Source: an uncultured Dorea sp. (lineage in GTDB: Bacteria; Bacillota; Clostridia; Lachnospirales; Lachnospiraceae). Taken from it: a stretch of DNA of 35,144 nucleotides. How positions within the stretch are numbered: position 1 is the stretch's first letter; each line of letters opens with the position of its first letter. The stretch covers positions 1 through 35,144 of the forward strand of contig CAKRCL010000012.1 in NCBI GenBank assembly GCA_934307335.1, in the 5' to 3' direction. The position numbers were made by a program, and so were the translations under genes. The notes under the pieces were generated by a model. The model saw only the letters and a program-made list of their open reading frames with translations, was not told the DNA's origin and made no database searches. Shown here in pieces: positions 15,693-26,475 of this stretch.

Positions 15693-15732
15693 GCGGACCA
15701 CAAAAAAATTAAGAGGAGAGTGAAACGTCAAT

Positions 15733-18700
15733 ATGGAAAAGAACAGAATTCGTCCCATGAAAAGTGGAAAAAGCTCACGAATGAGTTATTCCAGACAAAA
15801 AGAAGTTCTTCAGATGCCGAACCTGATTGAAGTGCAGAAGGATTCTTATGATTGGTTCCTTAAGTCAGGATTGAAGGAAGTATTTGATGATATTTCCCCA
15901 ATTACAGATTATAGCGGTAAATTGAGCCTGGAGCTCGTTGATTTTACGTTGTGTGAAGATGACGTGAAATATAGCATTGATGAGTGCAGAGACCGTGATG
16001 CGACTTATGCAGCGCCGCTGAAAGTTAAAGTAAGACTTCATAATAAAGAGACGGATGAGATTGGAGAACATGAGATCTTTATGGGAGATCTGCCGCTGAT
16101 GACACGTACCGGTACGTTTGTGATCAATGGTGCAGAGCGTGTAATCGTAAGTCAGCTGGTGCGTTCCCCTGGTATTTACTATGCAATTGCACATGATAAG
16201 CTTGGTAAAAAGCTTTATTCCTCAACAGTCATTCCGAACCGTGGAGCATGGCTGGAGTATGAGACCGATTCCAATGACGTTTTTTATGTTAGAGTAGATA
16301 GAACAAGAAAGGTGCCGATCACAGTACTTATTCGTGCTCTTGGATACGGTACAAATCCAGAGATTCTGGAACTCTTTGGCGAGGAGCCAAAGATTCTGGC
16401 AAGTTTCGAGAAGGATGCTGCAACGAATTATCAGGAAGGTCTTCTTGAATTATATAAGAAGATTCGTCCAGGTGAGCCGCTTGCTGTTGACAGTGCAGAG
16501 AGTTTGATTACAAGTATGTTCTTCGATCCGAGACGTTATGATCTGGCAAAAGTAGGACGTTATAAATTTAATAAAAAACTTCTTCTCAAGAATCGTATTT
16601 CAGGACATGTTCTTGCAGAAGATGCAGTTAGCCCGATTACAGGTGAGGTGATCGCGGAAGCCGGAACAAAAGTAACAAGAGAGATCGCTGATCAGATTCA
16701 GAATGGTGCTGTTCCGTTTGTATGGATTGACAGACCGGAAGAAGACAGAAGCGTAAAAGTTCTGTCTAATATGATGGTAGATCTGAAAGAAGTTGTTGAC
16801 ATTGATCCAGAAGAGGTCGGTGTGACAGAACTTGTTTATTATCCGGTACTTGCAGGTCTTCTTGAGGAGACAGCAGGTGATATTGAAGAGTTAAAAGCGG
16901 CTATCAAGAGAGATATTCACGATTTGATTCCGAAACATATCACAAAAGAAGATATTTTCGCTTCTATTAACTACAATATGCATCTGGAATATGGCCTTGG
17001 CCAAGATGATGATATTGACCATTTGGGTAACAGACGTATCCGTGCTGTAGGAGAGCTTCTTCAGAACCAGTACAGAATCGGTCTGTCCAGAATGGAAAGA
17101 GTTGTAAGAGAAAGAATGACAACTCAGGATCAGGAGAAGATTTCTCCGCAGTCCTTGATTAATATTAAACCAGTAACTGCAGCAGTGAAAGAGTTCTTTG
17201 GATCTTCTCAGCTGTCACAGTTCATGGATCAGAACAACCCGCTTGGAGAGTTGACTCATAAGAGACGTCTGTCAGCCTTAGGACCAGGAGGTCTGTCAAG
17301 AGACCGTGCCGGATTCGAGGTTCGAGATGTACACTATTCTCACTATGGAAGAATGTGTCCTATCGAGACACCTGAGGGACCTAACATCGGTCTGATCAAC
17401 TCACTGGCTAGTTACGCAAGAATTAATGAGTATGGATTTATCGAAGCTCCATACCGTAAGATTGACCACACTGATCCGGAGAATCCGCGTGTAACAGATG
17501 AGGTTGTTTACATGACAGCGGATGAAGAGGATAACTATCATGTAGCACAGGCCAATGAGGCTTTGGACGAGGATGGACATTTTGTTCATAAGAACGTATC
17601 CGGTCGTTATCGTGAAGAGACTCAGGCTTATGAGAGAAAAGCATTTGATTACATGGACGTATCTCCTAAGATGGTATTCTCTGTTGCTACAGCATTGATT
17701 CCATTCCTTCAGAATGACGATGCTAACCGTGCGCTGATGGGATCTAACATGCAGCGTCAGGCAGTACCGCTTCTTATGACAGAGGCTCCGGTAGTCGGAA
17801 CAGGTATGGAAGAGAAAGCAGCTGTTGACTCAGGTGTATGTATCGTAGCTGAGGAAGCAGGAACTGTTGAACGCTCAACATCAGCAGAGATCCAGATTCG
17901 TCAGGATGATGGAAAACTGAAAAAATATAAACTTACAAAATTCCTTCGAAGCAACCAGAGCAACTGCTATAACCAGAGAGCAATTGTATTCAAGGGTGAC
18001 AGAGTGGAGAAAGGCGATGTGATCGCTGACGGTCCATCAACATCCAATGGTGAGCTTGCATTAGGAAAGAACCCGCTGATCGGATTCATGACTTGGGAAG
18101 GTTATAACTACGAGGATGCGGTACTCTTAAGTGAGAGACTTGTTCAGGATGATGTATATACATCTATCCATATTGAAGAATATGAGGCAGAGGCTCGTGA
18201 TACAAAGCTTGGACCAGAGGAAATCACACGTGATATTCCGGGTGTTGGTGATGAGGCACTTAAGAATCTGGATGACAGAGGAATTATCCGTGTCGGTGCA
18301 GAGGTTCGTGCCGGAGATATTCTGGTTGGTAAAGTTACTCCTAAGGGAGAGACAGAGCTGACAGCCGAGGAAAGACTGCTTCGTGCAATCTTCGGTGAAA
18401 AAGCACGTGAGGTCAGAGATACATCTCTGAAAGTACCTCATGGTGAATATGGTATCGTAGTAGATGCCAAAGTATTTACAAGAAGCAACGGAGACGAGAT
18501 GTCACCGGGAGTAAACCAGTCTGTTCGTATTTACATCGCTCAGAAGAGAAAGATCTCTGTAGGTGATAAGATGGCCGGACGTCATGGTAACAAGGGTGTC
18601 GTTTCCCGTGTACTTCCAGTAGAAGATATGCCGTTCCTGCCAAACGGACGTCCGCTCGATATCGTGTTGAACCCACTGGGTGTACCTTCACGTATGAATA

Positions 18701-19599
18701 TCGGACAGGTCCTGGAGATTCATCTGTCTCTGGCAGCAAAAGCACTTGGATTTAATATCTCAACACCTGTATTTGATGGTGCGAACGAGATTGATATTAT
18801 GGATACACTCGACCTGGCGAATGATTATGTCAACTTAAGCTGGGAAGAGTTTGAGAAGAAGCACAAAGAAGAGCTGCTTCCGGAAGTTCTGGATTATCTG
18901 TATGAGAACAGAGAACACAGAAAACTCTGGAAAGGTGTTCCGATTTCACGAGATGGAAAAGTTCGTCTTCGTGATGGAAGAACAGGAGAGTATTTTGATA
19001 GCCCGGTAACAATCGGACACATGCATTATCTGAAGCTGCATCACCTGGTTGATGATAAGATCCATGCACGTTCTACGGGCCCTTACTCACTGGTAACACA
19101 GCAGCCATTAGGTGGTAAAGCACAGTTTGGTGGACAGCGTTTTGGAGAGATGGAGGTATGGGCTCTTGAGGCTTATGGTGCATCTTACACACTGCAGGAG
19201 ATCCTGACTGTGAAGTCTGACGATGTAATCGGTCGTGTGAAGACATACGAAGCGATCATCAAGGGCGAGAACATTCCGGAACCAGGTATTCCGGAGTCCT
19301 TCAAAGTACTTCTGAAAGAGCTTCAGTCTCTTGGACTGGATGTTCGTGTGCTTCGTGAGGATAATACAGAGGTAGAGATTATGGAGACCTCTGATATGGG
19401 CGAGACAAGTTTCCGCGCAATGCTTGAAGGAGACGGAAAGTATCGTCGTGAAGAGGAAGATTTCGGTAAACATGGTTATACAACTCAGGAGTTCCAGGGA
19501 GAAGAACTTGTGAATGAAGAGTTGGATGAAGAAGATGATTACGATTCCGATTACGATGACGATAGTTTTGATTATGATGACATGTCAGATGATGAATAG
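15733..19599 (+). CDS. rpoB: RNA polymerase beta subunit
   Basis: A 1288-residue beta subunit of DNA-dependent RNA polymerase, forming one pincer of the catalytic cleft. The rifampicin-binding segment [20 protein letters not shown] is at residues 495-514 and keeps the sensitive residues Asp499, His509 and Ser514 (E. coli D516, H526, S531). Further landmarks: [20 protein letters not shown], then [34 protein letters not shown] and the C-terminal [20 protein letters not shown]. The C-terminus ends in an unusually acidic Asp/Glu/Tyr-rich tail. The ribosome binding site (GAGGAG, 15713-15718) is 14 nt from the ATG, a long spacing. It has its own promoters, being cut off from rplJL by the ribose operon. 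Confidence 0.98.
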   Translation: MEKNRIRPMKSGKSSRMSYSRQKEVLQMPNLIEVQKDSYDWFLKSGLKEVFDDISPITDYSGKLSLELVDFTLCEDDVKYSIDECRDRDATYAAPLKVKVRLHNKETDEIGEHEIFMGDLPLMTRTGTFVINGAERVIVSQLVRSPGIYYAIAHDKLGKKLYSSTVIPNRGAWLEYETDSNDVFYVRVDRTRKVPITVLIRALGYGTNPEILELFGEEPKILASFEKDAATNYQEGLLELYKKIRPGEPLAVDSAESLITSMFFDPRRYDLAKVGRYKFNKKLLLKNRISGHVLAEDAVSPITGEVIAEAGTKVTREIADQIQNGAVPFVWIDRPEEDRSVKVLSNMMVDLKEVVDIDPEEVGVTELVYYPVLAGLLEETAGDIEELKAAIKRDIHDLIPKHITKEDIFASINYNMHLEYGLGQDDDIDHLGNRRIRAVGELLQNQYRIGLSRMERVVRERMTTQDQEKISPQSLINIKPVTAAVKEFFGSSQLSQFMDQNNPLGELTHKRRLSALGPGGLSRDRAGFEVRDVHYSHYGRMCPIETPEGPNIGLINSLASYARINEYGFIEAPYRKIDHTDPENPRVTDEVVYMTADEEDNYHVAQANEALDEDGHFVHKNVSGRYREETQAYERKAFDYMDVSPKMVFSVATALIPFLQNDDANRALMGSNMQRQAVPLLMTEAPVVGTGMEEKAAVDSGVCIVAEEAGTVERSTSAEIQIRQDDGKLKKYKLTKFLRSNQSNCYNQRAIVFKGDRVEKGDVIADGPSTSNGELALGKNPLIGFMTWEGYNYEDAVLLSERLVQDDVYTSIHIEEYEAEARDTKLGPEEITRDIPGVGDEALKNLDDRGIIRVGAEVRAGDILVGKVTPKGETELTAEERLLRAIFGEKAREVRDTSLKVPHGEYGIVVDAKVFTRSNGDEMSPGVNQSVRIYIAQKRKISVGDKMAGRHGNKGVVSRVLPVEDMPFLPNGRPLDIVLNPLGVPSRMNIGQVLEIHLSLAAKALGFNISTPVFDGANEIDIMDTLDLANDYVNLSWEEFEKKHKEELLPEVLDYLYENREHRKLWKGVPISRDGKVRLRDGRTGEYFDSPVTIGHMHYLKLHHLVDDKIHARSTGPYSLVTQQPLGGKAQFGGQRFGEMEVWALEAYGASYTLQEILTVKSDDVIGRVKTYEAIIKGENIPEPGIPESFKVLLKELQSLGLDVRVLREDNTEVEIMETSDMGETSFRAMLEGDGKYRREEEDFGKHGYTTQEFQGEELVNEELDEEDDYDSDYDDDSFDYDDMSDDE

Positions 19600-19613
19600 A
19601 AAGGGGTGCCTGT

Positions 19614-22600
19614 ATGCCAGAGAATAGTAAAGAACAATCATATCAGCCAATGACTTTTGATGCAATCAAAATCGGGTTGGCATCACCTGAAAAGATTCTG
19701 GAGTGGTCAAAGGGCGAGGTGACAAAGCCTGAGACTATTAACTATAGAACCTTAAAACCAGAGAGAGATGGTCTGTTCTGTGAAAGAATTTTTGGACCAA
19801 GCAAAGACTGGGAGTGTCACTGTGGTAAATACAAAAAAATCCGTTATAAAGGTGTTGTTTGTGACCGCTGTGGTGTAGAGGTTACTAAGGCAAGTGTACG
19901 TCGTGAGCGTATGGGACATATTGCCCTGGCAGCCCCGGTATCTCATATCTGGTACTTCAAGGGAATTCCTAGCCGTATGGGATTGATCCTTGACCTTTCA
20001 CCAAGAACATTGGAGAAAGTATTATATTTTGCTTCTTATATCGTACTCGATAAAGGTGAGACAGACCTGCAGTATAAGCAGGTTCTGTCTGAGCAGGAGT
20101 ACCAGGAAGCAAGAGAATCCTGGGGAAAGAGCTTCCGTGTTGGAATGGGAGCAGAGTCTATTTTAGAGCTTCTTCAGGCAATTGATCTTGATAAAGAGTA
20201 TGAAGAACTGACAGAAGGCCTCAAAGGTGCTACCGGACAGAAACGTGCAAGAATCGTAAAACGTCTGGAAGTTGTCGAAGCTTTCCGTGAGTCTGGAAAT
20301 AAACCAGAATGGATGATCATGACAAATATTCCGGTCATCCCACCAGATCTTCGTCCTATGGTACAGCTTGATGGTGGACGTTTTGCAACATCTGACCTGA
20401 ATGATCTGTACAGAAGAATTATCAACAGAAATAACCGTCTGAAACGCCTTCTTGAGTTAGGCGCTCCAGATATTATCGTAAGAAATGAAAAGAGAATGCT
20501 TCAGGAAGCGGTAGATGCCCTGATCGACAATGGTCGTCGCGGACGTCCGGTAACAGGACCTGGAAACCGTGCACTGAAATCTCTGTCCGATATGCTGAAA
20601 GGTAAATCCGGACGTTTCCGTCAGAACTTGCTTGGAAAACGTGTTGACTATTCTGGACGTTCCGTTATTGTCGTAGGACCGGAACTTAAGATTTATCAGT
20701 GTGGTTTGCCAAAGGAGATGGCAATTGAGTTGTTCAAACCATTTGTTATGAAAGAGCTTGTTCAGAACGGAACAGCACACAACATTAAGAATGCAAAGAA
20801 GATGGTTGAAAGACTTCAGCCAGAAGTTTGGGACGTCCTTGAGGATGTCATCAAAGAGCATCCGGTTATGTTGAACCGTGCGCCTACACTGCACAGACTT
20901 GGTATTCAGGCATTTGAGCCTATCCTTGTAGAAGGAAAAGCAATTAAGCTTCATCCGCTTGTATGTACAGCGTTCAATGCCGACTTCGACGGAGACCAGA
21001 TGGCTGTCCATCTGCCACTTTCTGTAGAGGCGCAGGCTGAGTGTAGATTCTTACTTCTTTCACCGAACAACCTTCTGAAGCCTTCTGATGGTGGCCCAGT
21101 AGCCGTTCCTTCACAGGATATGGTACTTGGTATCTACTATCTGACACAGGAGAGACCTGGTGCAGTAGGAGAAGGTAAGAGCTTTAAGAATGTGAATGAA
21201 GCAATTCTTGCATATGAGAATCAGGCAATTACACTGCATTCTAAGATTAAAGTGCGTGTGACAAAAACAATGCCGGGTGGAGAAGAAATCACAGGTACTG
21301 TAGAGTCCACATTAGGACGATTCATCTTCAATGAGATTATTCCACAGGATCTGGGATTTGTTGATCGTGAAAAAGAAGAAAACAAACTCCTTCTGGAGGT
21401 TGATTTCCATGTTGGAAAGAAACAGTTAAAGCAGATTCTTGAGAAAGTTATCAACACACACGGAGCAACTGCAACAGCAGAAGTTCTGGATGCTGTAAAA
21501 GCAATTGGTTACAAATATTCTACAAGAGCTGCCATGACAGTATCTATTTCAGATATGACGGTACCTCCTCAGAAACCACAGATGATTCAGCAGGCACAGG
21601 ACACTGTAGACCGCATTACAAAGAACTTCAAACGTGGACTTATTACAGAGGAAGAGCGTTACAAAGAAGTTGTAGAGACATGGAAAGTAACTGATGATAA
21701 ATTGACAGAAGCACTGCTTTCCGGTCTGGATAAATATAACAATATCTTCATGATGGCTGATTCCGGAGCCCGTGGATCTGACAAACAGATTAAACAGCTT
21801 GCAGGTATGCGTGGATTGATGGCTGATACAACTGGTCATACAATCGAGTTGCCTATTACTTCAAACTTCCGTGAAGGACTTGACGTATTGGAGTACTTCA
21901 TGTCCGCGCATGGAGCTCGTAAAGGTATGTCCGATACAGCTCTTCGTACAGCCGATTCAGGATATCTGACAAGACGTCTTGTTGACGTATCTCAGGAACT
22001 GATCATTCATGAAGTAGACTGTGCAAAGAAAGATGCACCGATTCCAGGAATTTTCGTAAAAGCATTCATGGATGGAAAAGAAGAAATCGAGAGTCTGCAG
22101 GAGCGTATTACAGGACGTTATCTGTGCGACGATATTGTAGATAAAGATGGCAATGTTCTTGTTAAGAAGAACCATATGGTAACACCAAAACGTGCAGAAT
22201 TAATCTGTAAGAAAGGTGTTAATGAGAACGGAGAGCCATTGACTCAGATTAAGATCCGTACAATTCTGACTTGCCGTTCACACAGCGGTGTATGTGCAAA
22301 ATGTTACGGAGCAAACATGGCAACAGGTGAGCCGGTGCAGGTAGGAGAGGCTGTCGGAATTATTGCTGCTCAGTCTATCGGAGAGCCTGGTACACAGCTG
22401 ACTATGAGAACATTCCATAACGGTGGTGTTGCCGGTGGAGATATCACACAGGGACTTCCTCGTGTCGAGGAGCTTTTTGAGGCAAGAAAGCCTAAGGGAC
22501 TTGCAATTATCACAGAAATCGCAGGTACAGCTAACCTCAATGACACTAAGAAGAAACGTGAGATTATCGTAACAAATCATGAGACAGGTGAATCAAAAGC

Positions 22601-23285
22601 ATATCTGATTCCTTATGGATCACGTATTAAGGTAGTAGACGGAGCAGAACTTGAGGCCGGTGATGAGCTGACTGAAGGTAGTATCAATCCGCATGATATC
22701 TTGAGAATTAAAGGTATTCGTGCAGTACAGGATTACATGATCCAGGAAGTACAGAGAGTTTACCGTCTGCAGGGTGTTGAAATCAACGATAAGCATATCG
22801 AGGTTATCGTTCGCCAGATGCTCAAGAAGATCCGTATTGAAGAGGCTGGAGATACAGAATTCCTTCCAGGAACAAATGTAGACAGACTTGAGTTCGAGGA
22901 TGTAAATGAGGAACTGGAGGCAGAAGGAAAAGAGCCGGCAATCGGAGAGCCGATTATTATGGGTATTACAAAGGCTTCCCTTGCAACAAACTCATTCCTT
23001 TCAGCAGCATCCTTCCAGGAGACAACAAAGGTTCTGACAGAAGCAGCGATCAAGGGCAAGATCGACCCATTGGTAGGTCTGAAAGAGAACGTAATCATTG
23101 GAAAACATATCCCGGCTGGTACAGGTATGAGAAAGTATCGTGATATCAGACTGAATAGTGAGATTTCTATGGATGACGAACTGTTCTTCGAAGAGGAAAT
23201 GGATGATGATGATGATTTAAACATTTCAGAAGTAGAACTTACAGATGAAGAGTGGGAGCAGGAACCTAGTCTGACAGAAGAGTAA
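19614..23285 (+). CDS. rpoC: RNA polymerase beta' subunit
   Basis: A 1223-residue beta' subunit. The N-terminal zinc site is Cys68, Cys70, Cys83, Cys86 ([19 protein letters not shown]). The catalytic [12 protein letters not shown] loop places the Mg2+ ligands at Asp457, Asp459 and Asp461. The second zinc cluster includes Cys887, Cys894 and Cys897 ([13 protein letters not shown]). The trigger-loop region is followed by [20 protein letters not shown]. It starts 14 nt after rpoB with an AAAGGGG site, so both are co-transcribed. Like RpoB it ends in an acidic tail. A strong terminator closes the operon. Confidence 0.98.
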   Translation: MPENSKEQSYQPMTFDAIKIGLASPEKILEWSKGEVTKPETINYRTLKPERDGLFCERIFGPSKDWECHCGKYKKIRYKGVVCDRCGVEVTKASVRRERMGHIALAAPVSHIWYFKGIPSRMGLILDLSPRTLEKVLYFASYIVLDKGETDLQYKQVLSEQEYQEARESWGKSFRVGMGAESILELLQAIDLDKEYEELTEGLKGATGQKRARIVKRLEVVEAFRESGNKPEWMIMTNIPVIPPDLRPMVQLDGGRFATSDLNDLYRRIINRNNRLKRLLELGAPDIIVRNEKRMLQEAVDALIDNGRRGRPVTGPGNRALKSLSDMLKGKSGRFRQNLLGKRVDYSGRSVIVVGPELKIYQCGLPKEMAIELFKPFVMKELVQNGTAHNIKNAKKMVERLQPEVWDVLEDVIKEHPVMLNRAPTLHRLGIQAFEPILVEGKAIKLHPLVCTAFNADFDGDQMAVHLPLSVEAQAECRFLLLSPNNLLKPSDGGPVAVPSQDMVLGIYYLTQERPGAVGEGKSFKNVNEAILAYENQAITLHSKIKVRVTKTMPGGEEITGTVESTLGRFIFNEIIPQDLGFVDREKEENKLLLEVDFHVGKKQLKQILEKVINTHGATATAEVLDAVKAIGYKYSTRAAMTVSISDMTVPPQKPQMIQQAQDTVDRITKNFKRGLITEEERYKEVVETWKVTDDKLTEALLSGLDKYNNIFMMADSGARGSDKQIKQLAGMRGLMADTTGHTIELPITSNFREGLDVLEYFMSAHGARKGMSDTALRTADSGYLTRRLVDVSQELIIHEVDCAKKDAPIPGIFVKAFMDGKEEIESLQERITGRYLCDDIVDKDGNVLVKKNHMVTPKRAELICKKGVNENGEPLTQIKIRTILTCRSHSGVCAKCYGANMATGEPVQVGEAVGIIAAQSIGEPGTQLTMRTFHNGGVAGGDITQGLPRVEELFEARKPKGLAIITEIAGTANLNDTKKKREIIVTNHETGESKAYLIPYGSRIKVVDGAELEAGDELTEGSINPHDILRIKGIRAVQDYMIQEVQRVYRLQGVEINDKHIEVIVRQMLKKIRIEEAGDTEFLPGTNVDRLEFEDVNEELEAEGKEPAIGEPIIMGITKASLATNSFLSAASFQETTKVLTEAAIKGKIDPLVGLKENVIIGKHIPAGTGMRKYRDIRLNSEISMDDELFFEEEMDDDDDLNISEVELTDEEWEQEPSLTEE

Positions 23286-23320
23286 GAGCTTGTAAAATAA
23301 AGAAATGAAACTGATTTATA

Positions 23321-23359
23321 AAAAGTCAGCGCAGAAATGCGCTGGCTTTTCTTTTTTTT
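23321..23359 (+). terminator. Rho-independent terminator of rpoBC
   Basis: AAAAGTCAGCGCA (23321-23333), loop GAAA, TGCGCTGGCTTTT (23338-23350), then C and eight T. The 13-bp helix has one G-U pair and is among the strongest terminators in the window. Confidence 0.95.
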
Positions 23360-23456
23360 GTTATGTGCAAAATGCACAGTGCAGAATACGTGTGGGTCGT
23401 GATTTTAGAGAAAATGTGGAAAGATAGTCTTAACAAACTTTTTTGATAAAATATTA

Positions 23457-23485
23457 TTGACAATGATTATCAATTGCAATATAAT
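23457..23485 (+). promoter_or_regulatory. Promoter of the iron-uptake operon
   Basis: Perfect TTGACA (23457-23462), 17-bp spacer, perfect TATAAT (23480-23485). Such a consensus promoter would be very strong when not repressed. A Fur-box-like sequence fills the spacer. Confidence 0.85.
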
Positions 23486-23511
23486 ATGCAATGGAAATGA
23501 TAATCAGTTTC
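23459..23511. promoter_or_regulatory. Two Fur-box-like operators
   Basis: Box 1, ACAATGATTATCAATTG (23460-23476), lies between -35 and -10. Box 2, GAAATGATAATCAGTTTC (23494-23511), starts at the likely transcription start. Both match the Fur pattern of TGATAAT/ATTATCA half-sites. Fe2+-loaded Fur would block the promoter when iron is sufficient. Confidence 0.8.
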
Positions 23512-23534
23512 AAATAATGCGAGGTAATGTATAT

Positions 23535-23777
23535 ATGAGCCAAGAAGAAAGACTTCAAGAAGTATTAAATCAATTAAAGAATGCTGGCTATCGGATTACT
23601 GAACAAAGAAGACTTCTATTGCAAATCATTTTAAATAATGAGTATTCTTCTTGCAAGGAGATTTATTATGCCGCAAAGAAGCTGGACGACAAAGTTGGAA
23701 TTGCAACTGTATATCGAACCGTACAACTACTGGAGGATATGTCTTTGATCCACAAAGAGATGGTTGTAAGGATTTAG
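23535..23777 (+). CDS. Short Fur-family protein, DNA-binding domain only
   Basis: An 80-residue protein matching only the N-terminal winged-helix domain of Fur/PerR regulators: ERLQEVLNQLKNAGYRITEQRRLLLQIIL, then KVGIATVYRTVQLLEDMSLIH. Full Fur proteins have about 140-150 residues; the C-terminal dimerisation and metal-binding domain is absent, and the gene stops at MVVRI 20 bp before feoA. No frame downstream encodes the missing domain. The start at ATG 23535 is backed by GAGG (23521-23524); upstream in-frame ATGs lie in the promoter. It may be a decayed fur, or a functional mini-regulator tied to the Fur boxes just upstream. A full-length Fur elsewhere in the genome is likely needed for iron sensing. 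Confidence 0.75.
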   Translation: MSQEERLQEVLNQLKNAGYRITEQRRLLLQIILNNEYSSCKEIYYAAKKLDDKVGIATVYRTVQLLEDMSLIHKEMVVRI

Positions 23778-23796
23778 TAGAGAGAAGGAGTGAATT

Positions 23797-24009
23797 ATGA
23801 TGCCGTTAACAATGTTGAATCCAGGCGAGAGCGCTTCGATCGTCAGGGTCGGTGGAAATGAAGAGACAAAACGATTTTTGGAAAATCTCGGGTTTGTGAC
23901 CGGAAGTGAGGTAAAAGTAGTTTCCAGTAACGGGGGAAACATAATTGCCCAGATCAAGGAATCGCGAGTTGCAGTCAGTAAAGGAATTGCAAATAAAATA
24001 ATGGTCTAG
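23797..24009 (+). CDS. feoA: FeoA-family protein, first copy
   Basis: A 70-residue FeoA-type SH3-like protein (MLNPGESASIVRVGGNEETKR, LENLGFVTGSEVKVVSSNGG, IIAQIKESRVAVSKGIANKI). FeoA proteins are small cytosolic partners thought to assist FeoB in Fe2+ uptake. AAGGAG at 23785-23790 precedes ATG 23797; ATG 23800 next to it is an alternative. A second, only distantly similar FeoA follows 13 bp later. This copy lacks the basic KRRIMDMG pattern of the second, having KRFLENLG instead, so the two have diverged and may have separate roles. Confidence 0.92.
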   Translation: MMPLTMLNPGESASIVRVGGNEETKRFLENLGFVTGSEVKVVSSNGGNIIAQIKESRVAVSKGIANKIMV

Positions 24010-24022
24010 GAGGAACGAGAGA

Positions 24023-24241
24023 ATGACTTTAAGAGATGTAAAAGTGGGTCAGACAGTATCCGTAGTGAAACTTCAGGGAGAAGGAGCAACTAAGAGAAGA
24101 ATTATGGATATGGGAATCACGAAAGGCACAAGTATTTATGTCCGCAAAGTAGCACCACTCGGTGATCCGGTGGAAGTTACAGTTCGTGGGTATGAACTAT
24201 CTCTGAGAAAAGCAGATGCAGAGATGATAGAAGTAAAATAA
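24023..24241 (+). CDS. feoA: FeoA-family protein, second copy
   Basis: A 72-residue FeoA protein with the standard motifs: TLRDVKVGQTVSVVKLQGEG, KRRIMDMGITKGTSIYVRKV, APLGDPVEVTVRGYELSLRK. The last stretch, 'APLGDPxE...GYxLSLRK', is typical of FeoA and of FeoA-like domains fused to other proteins. AGGAGG precedes the start. It lies 32 bp before feoB, the membrane transporter it is expected to assist. Two feoA genes before feoB is a common Clostridia arrangement. Confidence 0.94.
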   Translation: MTLRDVKVGQTVSVVKLQGEGATKRRIMDMGITKGTSIYVRKVAPLGDPVEVTVRGYELSLRKADAEMIEVK

Positions 24242-24273
24242 TAAGCTAGAGAGTATTTACAGGAGGAATAAAA

Positions 24274-26460
24274 ATGGGCGTTAAGATAGCACTTGCCGGA
24301 AACCCGAACAGTGGTAAGACAACACTTTTCAATGCATTAACAGGTTCCAATCAGTTCGTTGGTAACTGGCCGGGAGTAACTGTTGAGAAAAAAGAAGGAA
24401 AATGGAAGGAAAACAAAGAAGTAGTAATTATGGACCTTCCGGGTATTTATTCTTTATCACCGTACACACTGGAAGAAGTTGTAGCCAGAAATTATCTGAT
24501 CACAGAGCGTCCGGATGCAATTTTGAATATTGTAGACGGAACAAACCTGGAGCGTAACTTATATTTGACAACTCAGCTTCTTGAACTTGGAATTCCGGTT
24601 GTTATGGCAATCAATATGATGGATATCGTTCAGAAGAATGGAGATCAGATCAACACAAAGAAGCTTGCACAGAAACTTGGATGTGAAGTTGTAACCATTT
24701 CCGCTTTAAAAGGAGATGGCATCAAAGAAGCAGCTGCGAAAGCAGTAAAGCATGCAGGTCAGAAAGCTGCAATGGAATCTGTCCACGAGTTCGCACCGGA
24801 AGTTGAGAATTATTTGAATGAGATTGAAGGAAGACTTGGATATGAAATTCCGGAAGAGCAGAAAAGATTTTATGCGATCAAATTATTTGAACGTGATGAT
24901 AAGATCAAAGATGCAATGAAAAGTGCACCGGATGTGGAAGATGTGATTGCTCGTGCTGAAACAGAAATGGATGATGATGCAGAGAGTATTATTACAAATG
25001 AGAGATATACTTTCATTGGTTCTATTATCGGTGACTGCTTGAAGAAGAACAGAAAAGAAGAATTAACAACATCGGATAAGATTGACCGTATTGTGACAAA
25101 CAGATGGCTTGCACTTCCAATCTTTGCAGTTGTTATGTACATCGTATATTATGTATCTGTAACAACAGTTGGTTCTATCTTAACAGACTGGACTAATGAT
25201 ACGTTATTTGGTGAGTGGATTATCCCGGCAGCACAAAATTTCTTCGAAGGAATCGGGTGTGCAGACTGGCTGACAGGTTTGATCGTAGATGGAGTGATTT
25301 CCGGAGTTGGCGCAGTACTTGGATTTGTACCGCAGATGCTTGTATTATTTATTTTCCTTGCATTTCTTGAGTCTTGCGGATATATGGCACGAATTGCGTT
25401 TATCATGGACCGTATTTTCCGTAAATTCGGACTTTCCGGAAAATCATTTATCCCGATGCTGATCGGAACAGGTTGTGGAGTTCCGGGAGTTATGGCTTCC
25501 CGTACGATCGAGAATGACCGTGACCGTAAGATGACTGTTATGACAACAACATTTATCCCTTGCGGAGCAAAACTTCCAATTATCGCTTTGATCGCAGGAG
25601 CACTTTTCGACGGAGCTTCCTGGGTAGCACCTAGTGCTTATTTTGTTGGTATCGCGGCAATTATCTGCTCCGGTATCATCTTGAAAAAAACAAAGATGTT
25701 CGCAGGAGATCCGGCGCCATTTGTAATGGAGCTTCCTGCATATCATATGCCGACAGTTGGTAACGTTCTTAGAAGTATGTGGGAACGTGGCTGGTCATTT
25801 ATCAAAAAAGCTGGTACAATTATTACATTATCAACAATCGTTGTTTGGTTCTTATTGAACTTCGGCTGGACAGATGCTGGATTCGGAATGCTGAATTTCG
25901 ATGGACTTGAGGGGGCAGCCATGGAGGCAGCTCAGGCAGAGTGTATCCTTGCTAAGATCGGTAACCTGATTGCATGGATCTTCACACCTCTTGGATGGGG
26001 AAACTGGAAGATGGCAGTTGCTGCAATCACAGGACTGGTGGCAAAAGAAAATGTTGTAGGTACATTCGGACAGCTTTTCGGATTTGCAGAAGTTGCAGAA
26101 GACGGACAGGAAATCTGGGGAACACTTGCAAACAGTATGACACAGATTGCAGCTTACTCATTCCTTGTATTTAACCTTCTTTGTGCACCTTGCTTTGCAG
26201 CAATGGGAGCTATTAAGAGAGAGATGAACAATGCAAAATGGTTCTGGTTCGCAATCGGATATCAGTGTTTACTTGCTTATCTTGTATCTCTTTGCATCTT
26301 CCAGTTTGGTACCTTCTTTACAGGAGGCGGATTTGGAATCGGAACTGTAGCAGCAATTATTATTTTTGTTGGATTTATCTATATGCTGTTCCGTCCATAT
26401 AAAGAGAGTACTTCTCTGAAAACAAGTACAATTTCAAGTGTAAAAGCAGCGGCAAGATAG
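24274..26460 (+). CDS. feoB: Ferrous iron transporter FeoB
   Basis: A 728-residue Fe2+ transporter. The N-terminal G-domain has G1 GNPNSGKTT (residues 9-17), G3 DLPGIYSLSPYT and G4 NMMD, so it binds GTP. A helical insert follows to about residue 270, then the membrane part with two Gate-type halves: SCGYMARIAFIMDRIFRKFG, SGKSFIPMLIGTGCGVPGVM, TFIPCGAKLPIIALIAGALF, and later ITGLVAKENVVGTFGQLFGF and LCAPCFAAMGAIKREM. The Cys residues in the Gate segments are family features in Fe2+ handling. AGGAGG precedes the ATG. It is the core of the operon controlled by the Fur boxes at 23459-23511. Confidence 0.97.
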   Translation: MGVKIALAGNPNSGKTTLFNALTGSNQFVGNWPGVTVEKKEGKWKENKEVVIMDLPGIYSLSPYTLEEVVARNYLITERPDAILNIVDGTNLERNLYLTTQLLELGIPVVMAINMMDIVQKNGDQINTKKLAQKLGCEVVTISALKGDGIKEAAAKAVKHAGQKAAMESVHEFAPEVENYLNEIEGRLGYEIPEEQKRFYAIKLFERDDKIKDAMKSAPDVEDVIARAETEMDDDAESIITNERYTFIGSIIGDCLKKNRKEELTTSDKIDRIVTNRWLALPIFAVVMYIVYYVSVTTVGSILTDWTNDTLFGEWIIPAAQNFFEGIGCADWLTGLIVDGVISGVGAVLGFVPQMLVLFIFLAFLESCGYMARIAFIMDRIFRKFGLSGKSFIPMLIGTGCGVPGVMASRTIENDRDRKMTVMTTTFIPCGAKLPIIALIAGALFDGASWVAPSAYFVGIAAIICSGIILKKTKMFAGDPAPFVMELPAYHMPTVGNVLRSMWERGWSFIKKAGTIITLSTIVVWFLLNFGWTDAGFGMLNFDGLEGAAMEAAQAECILAKIGNLIAWIFTPLGWGNWKMAVAAITGLVAKENVVGTFGQLFGFAEVAEDGQEIWGTLANSMTQIAAYSFLVFNLLCAPCFAAMGAIKREMNNAKWFWFAIGYQCLLAYLVSLCIFQFGTFFTGGGFGIGTVAAIIIFVGFIYMLFRPYKESTSLKTSTISSVKAAAR

Positions 26461-26475
26461 AAAGAAGGAGATTTT

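Noticed and set aside
22760..23377. 205-codon open frame on the - strand
   Set aside because: It lies antisense to the rpoC 3' end; the Ser-rich product is what the complement of Glu/Asp-rich codons gives. No ribosome binding site or family.
23735..23800. Frameshift hiding the Fur C-terminal domain
   Set aside because: Only 20 bp separate the Fur-like stop from feoA, and alternative frames give no Cys- or His-containing Fur dimerisation domain, so the domain is deleted rather than shifted.
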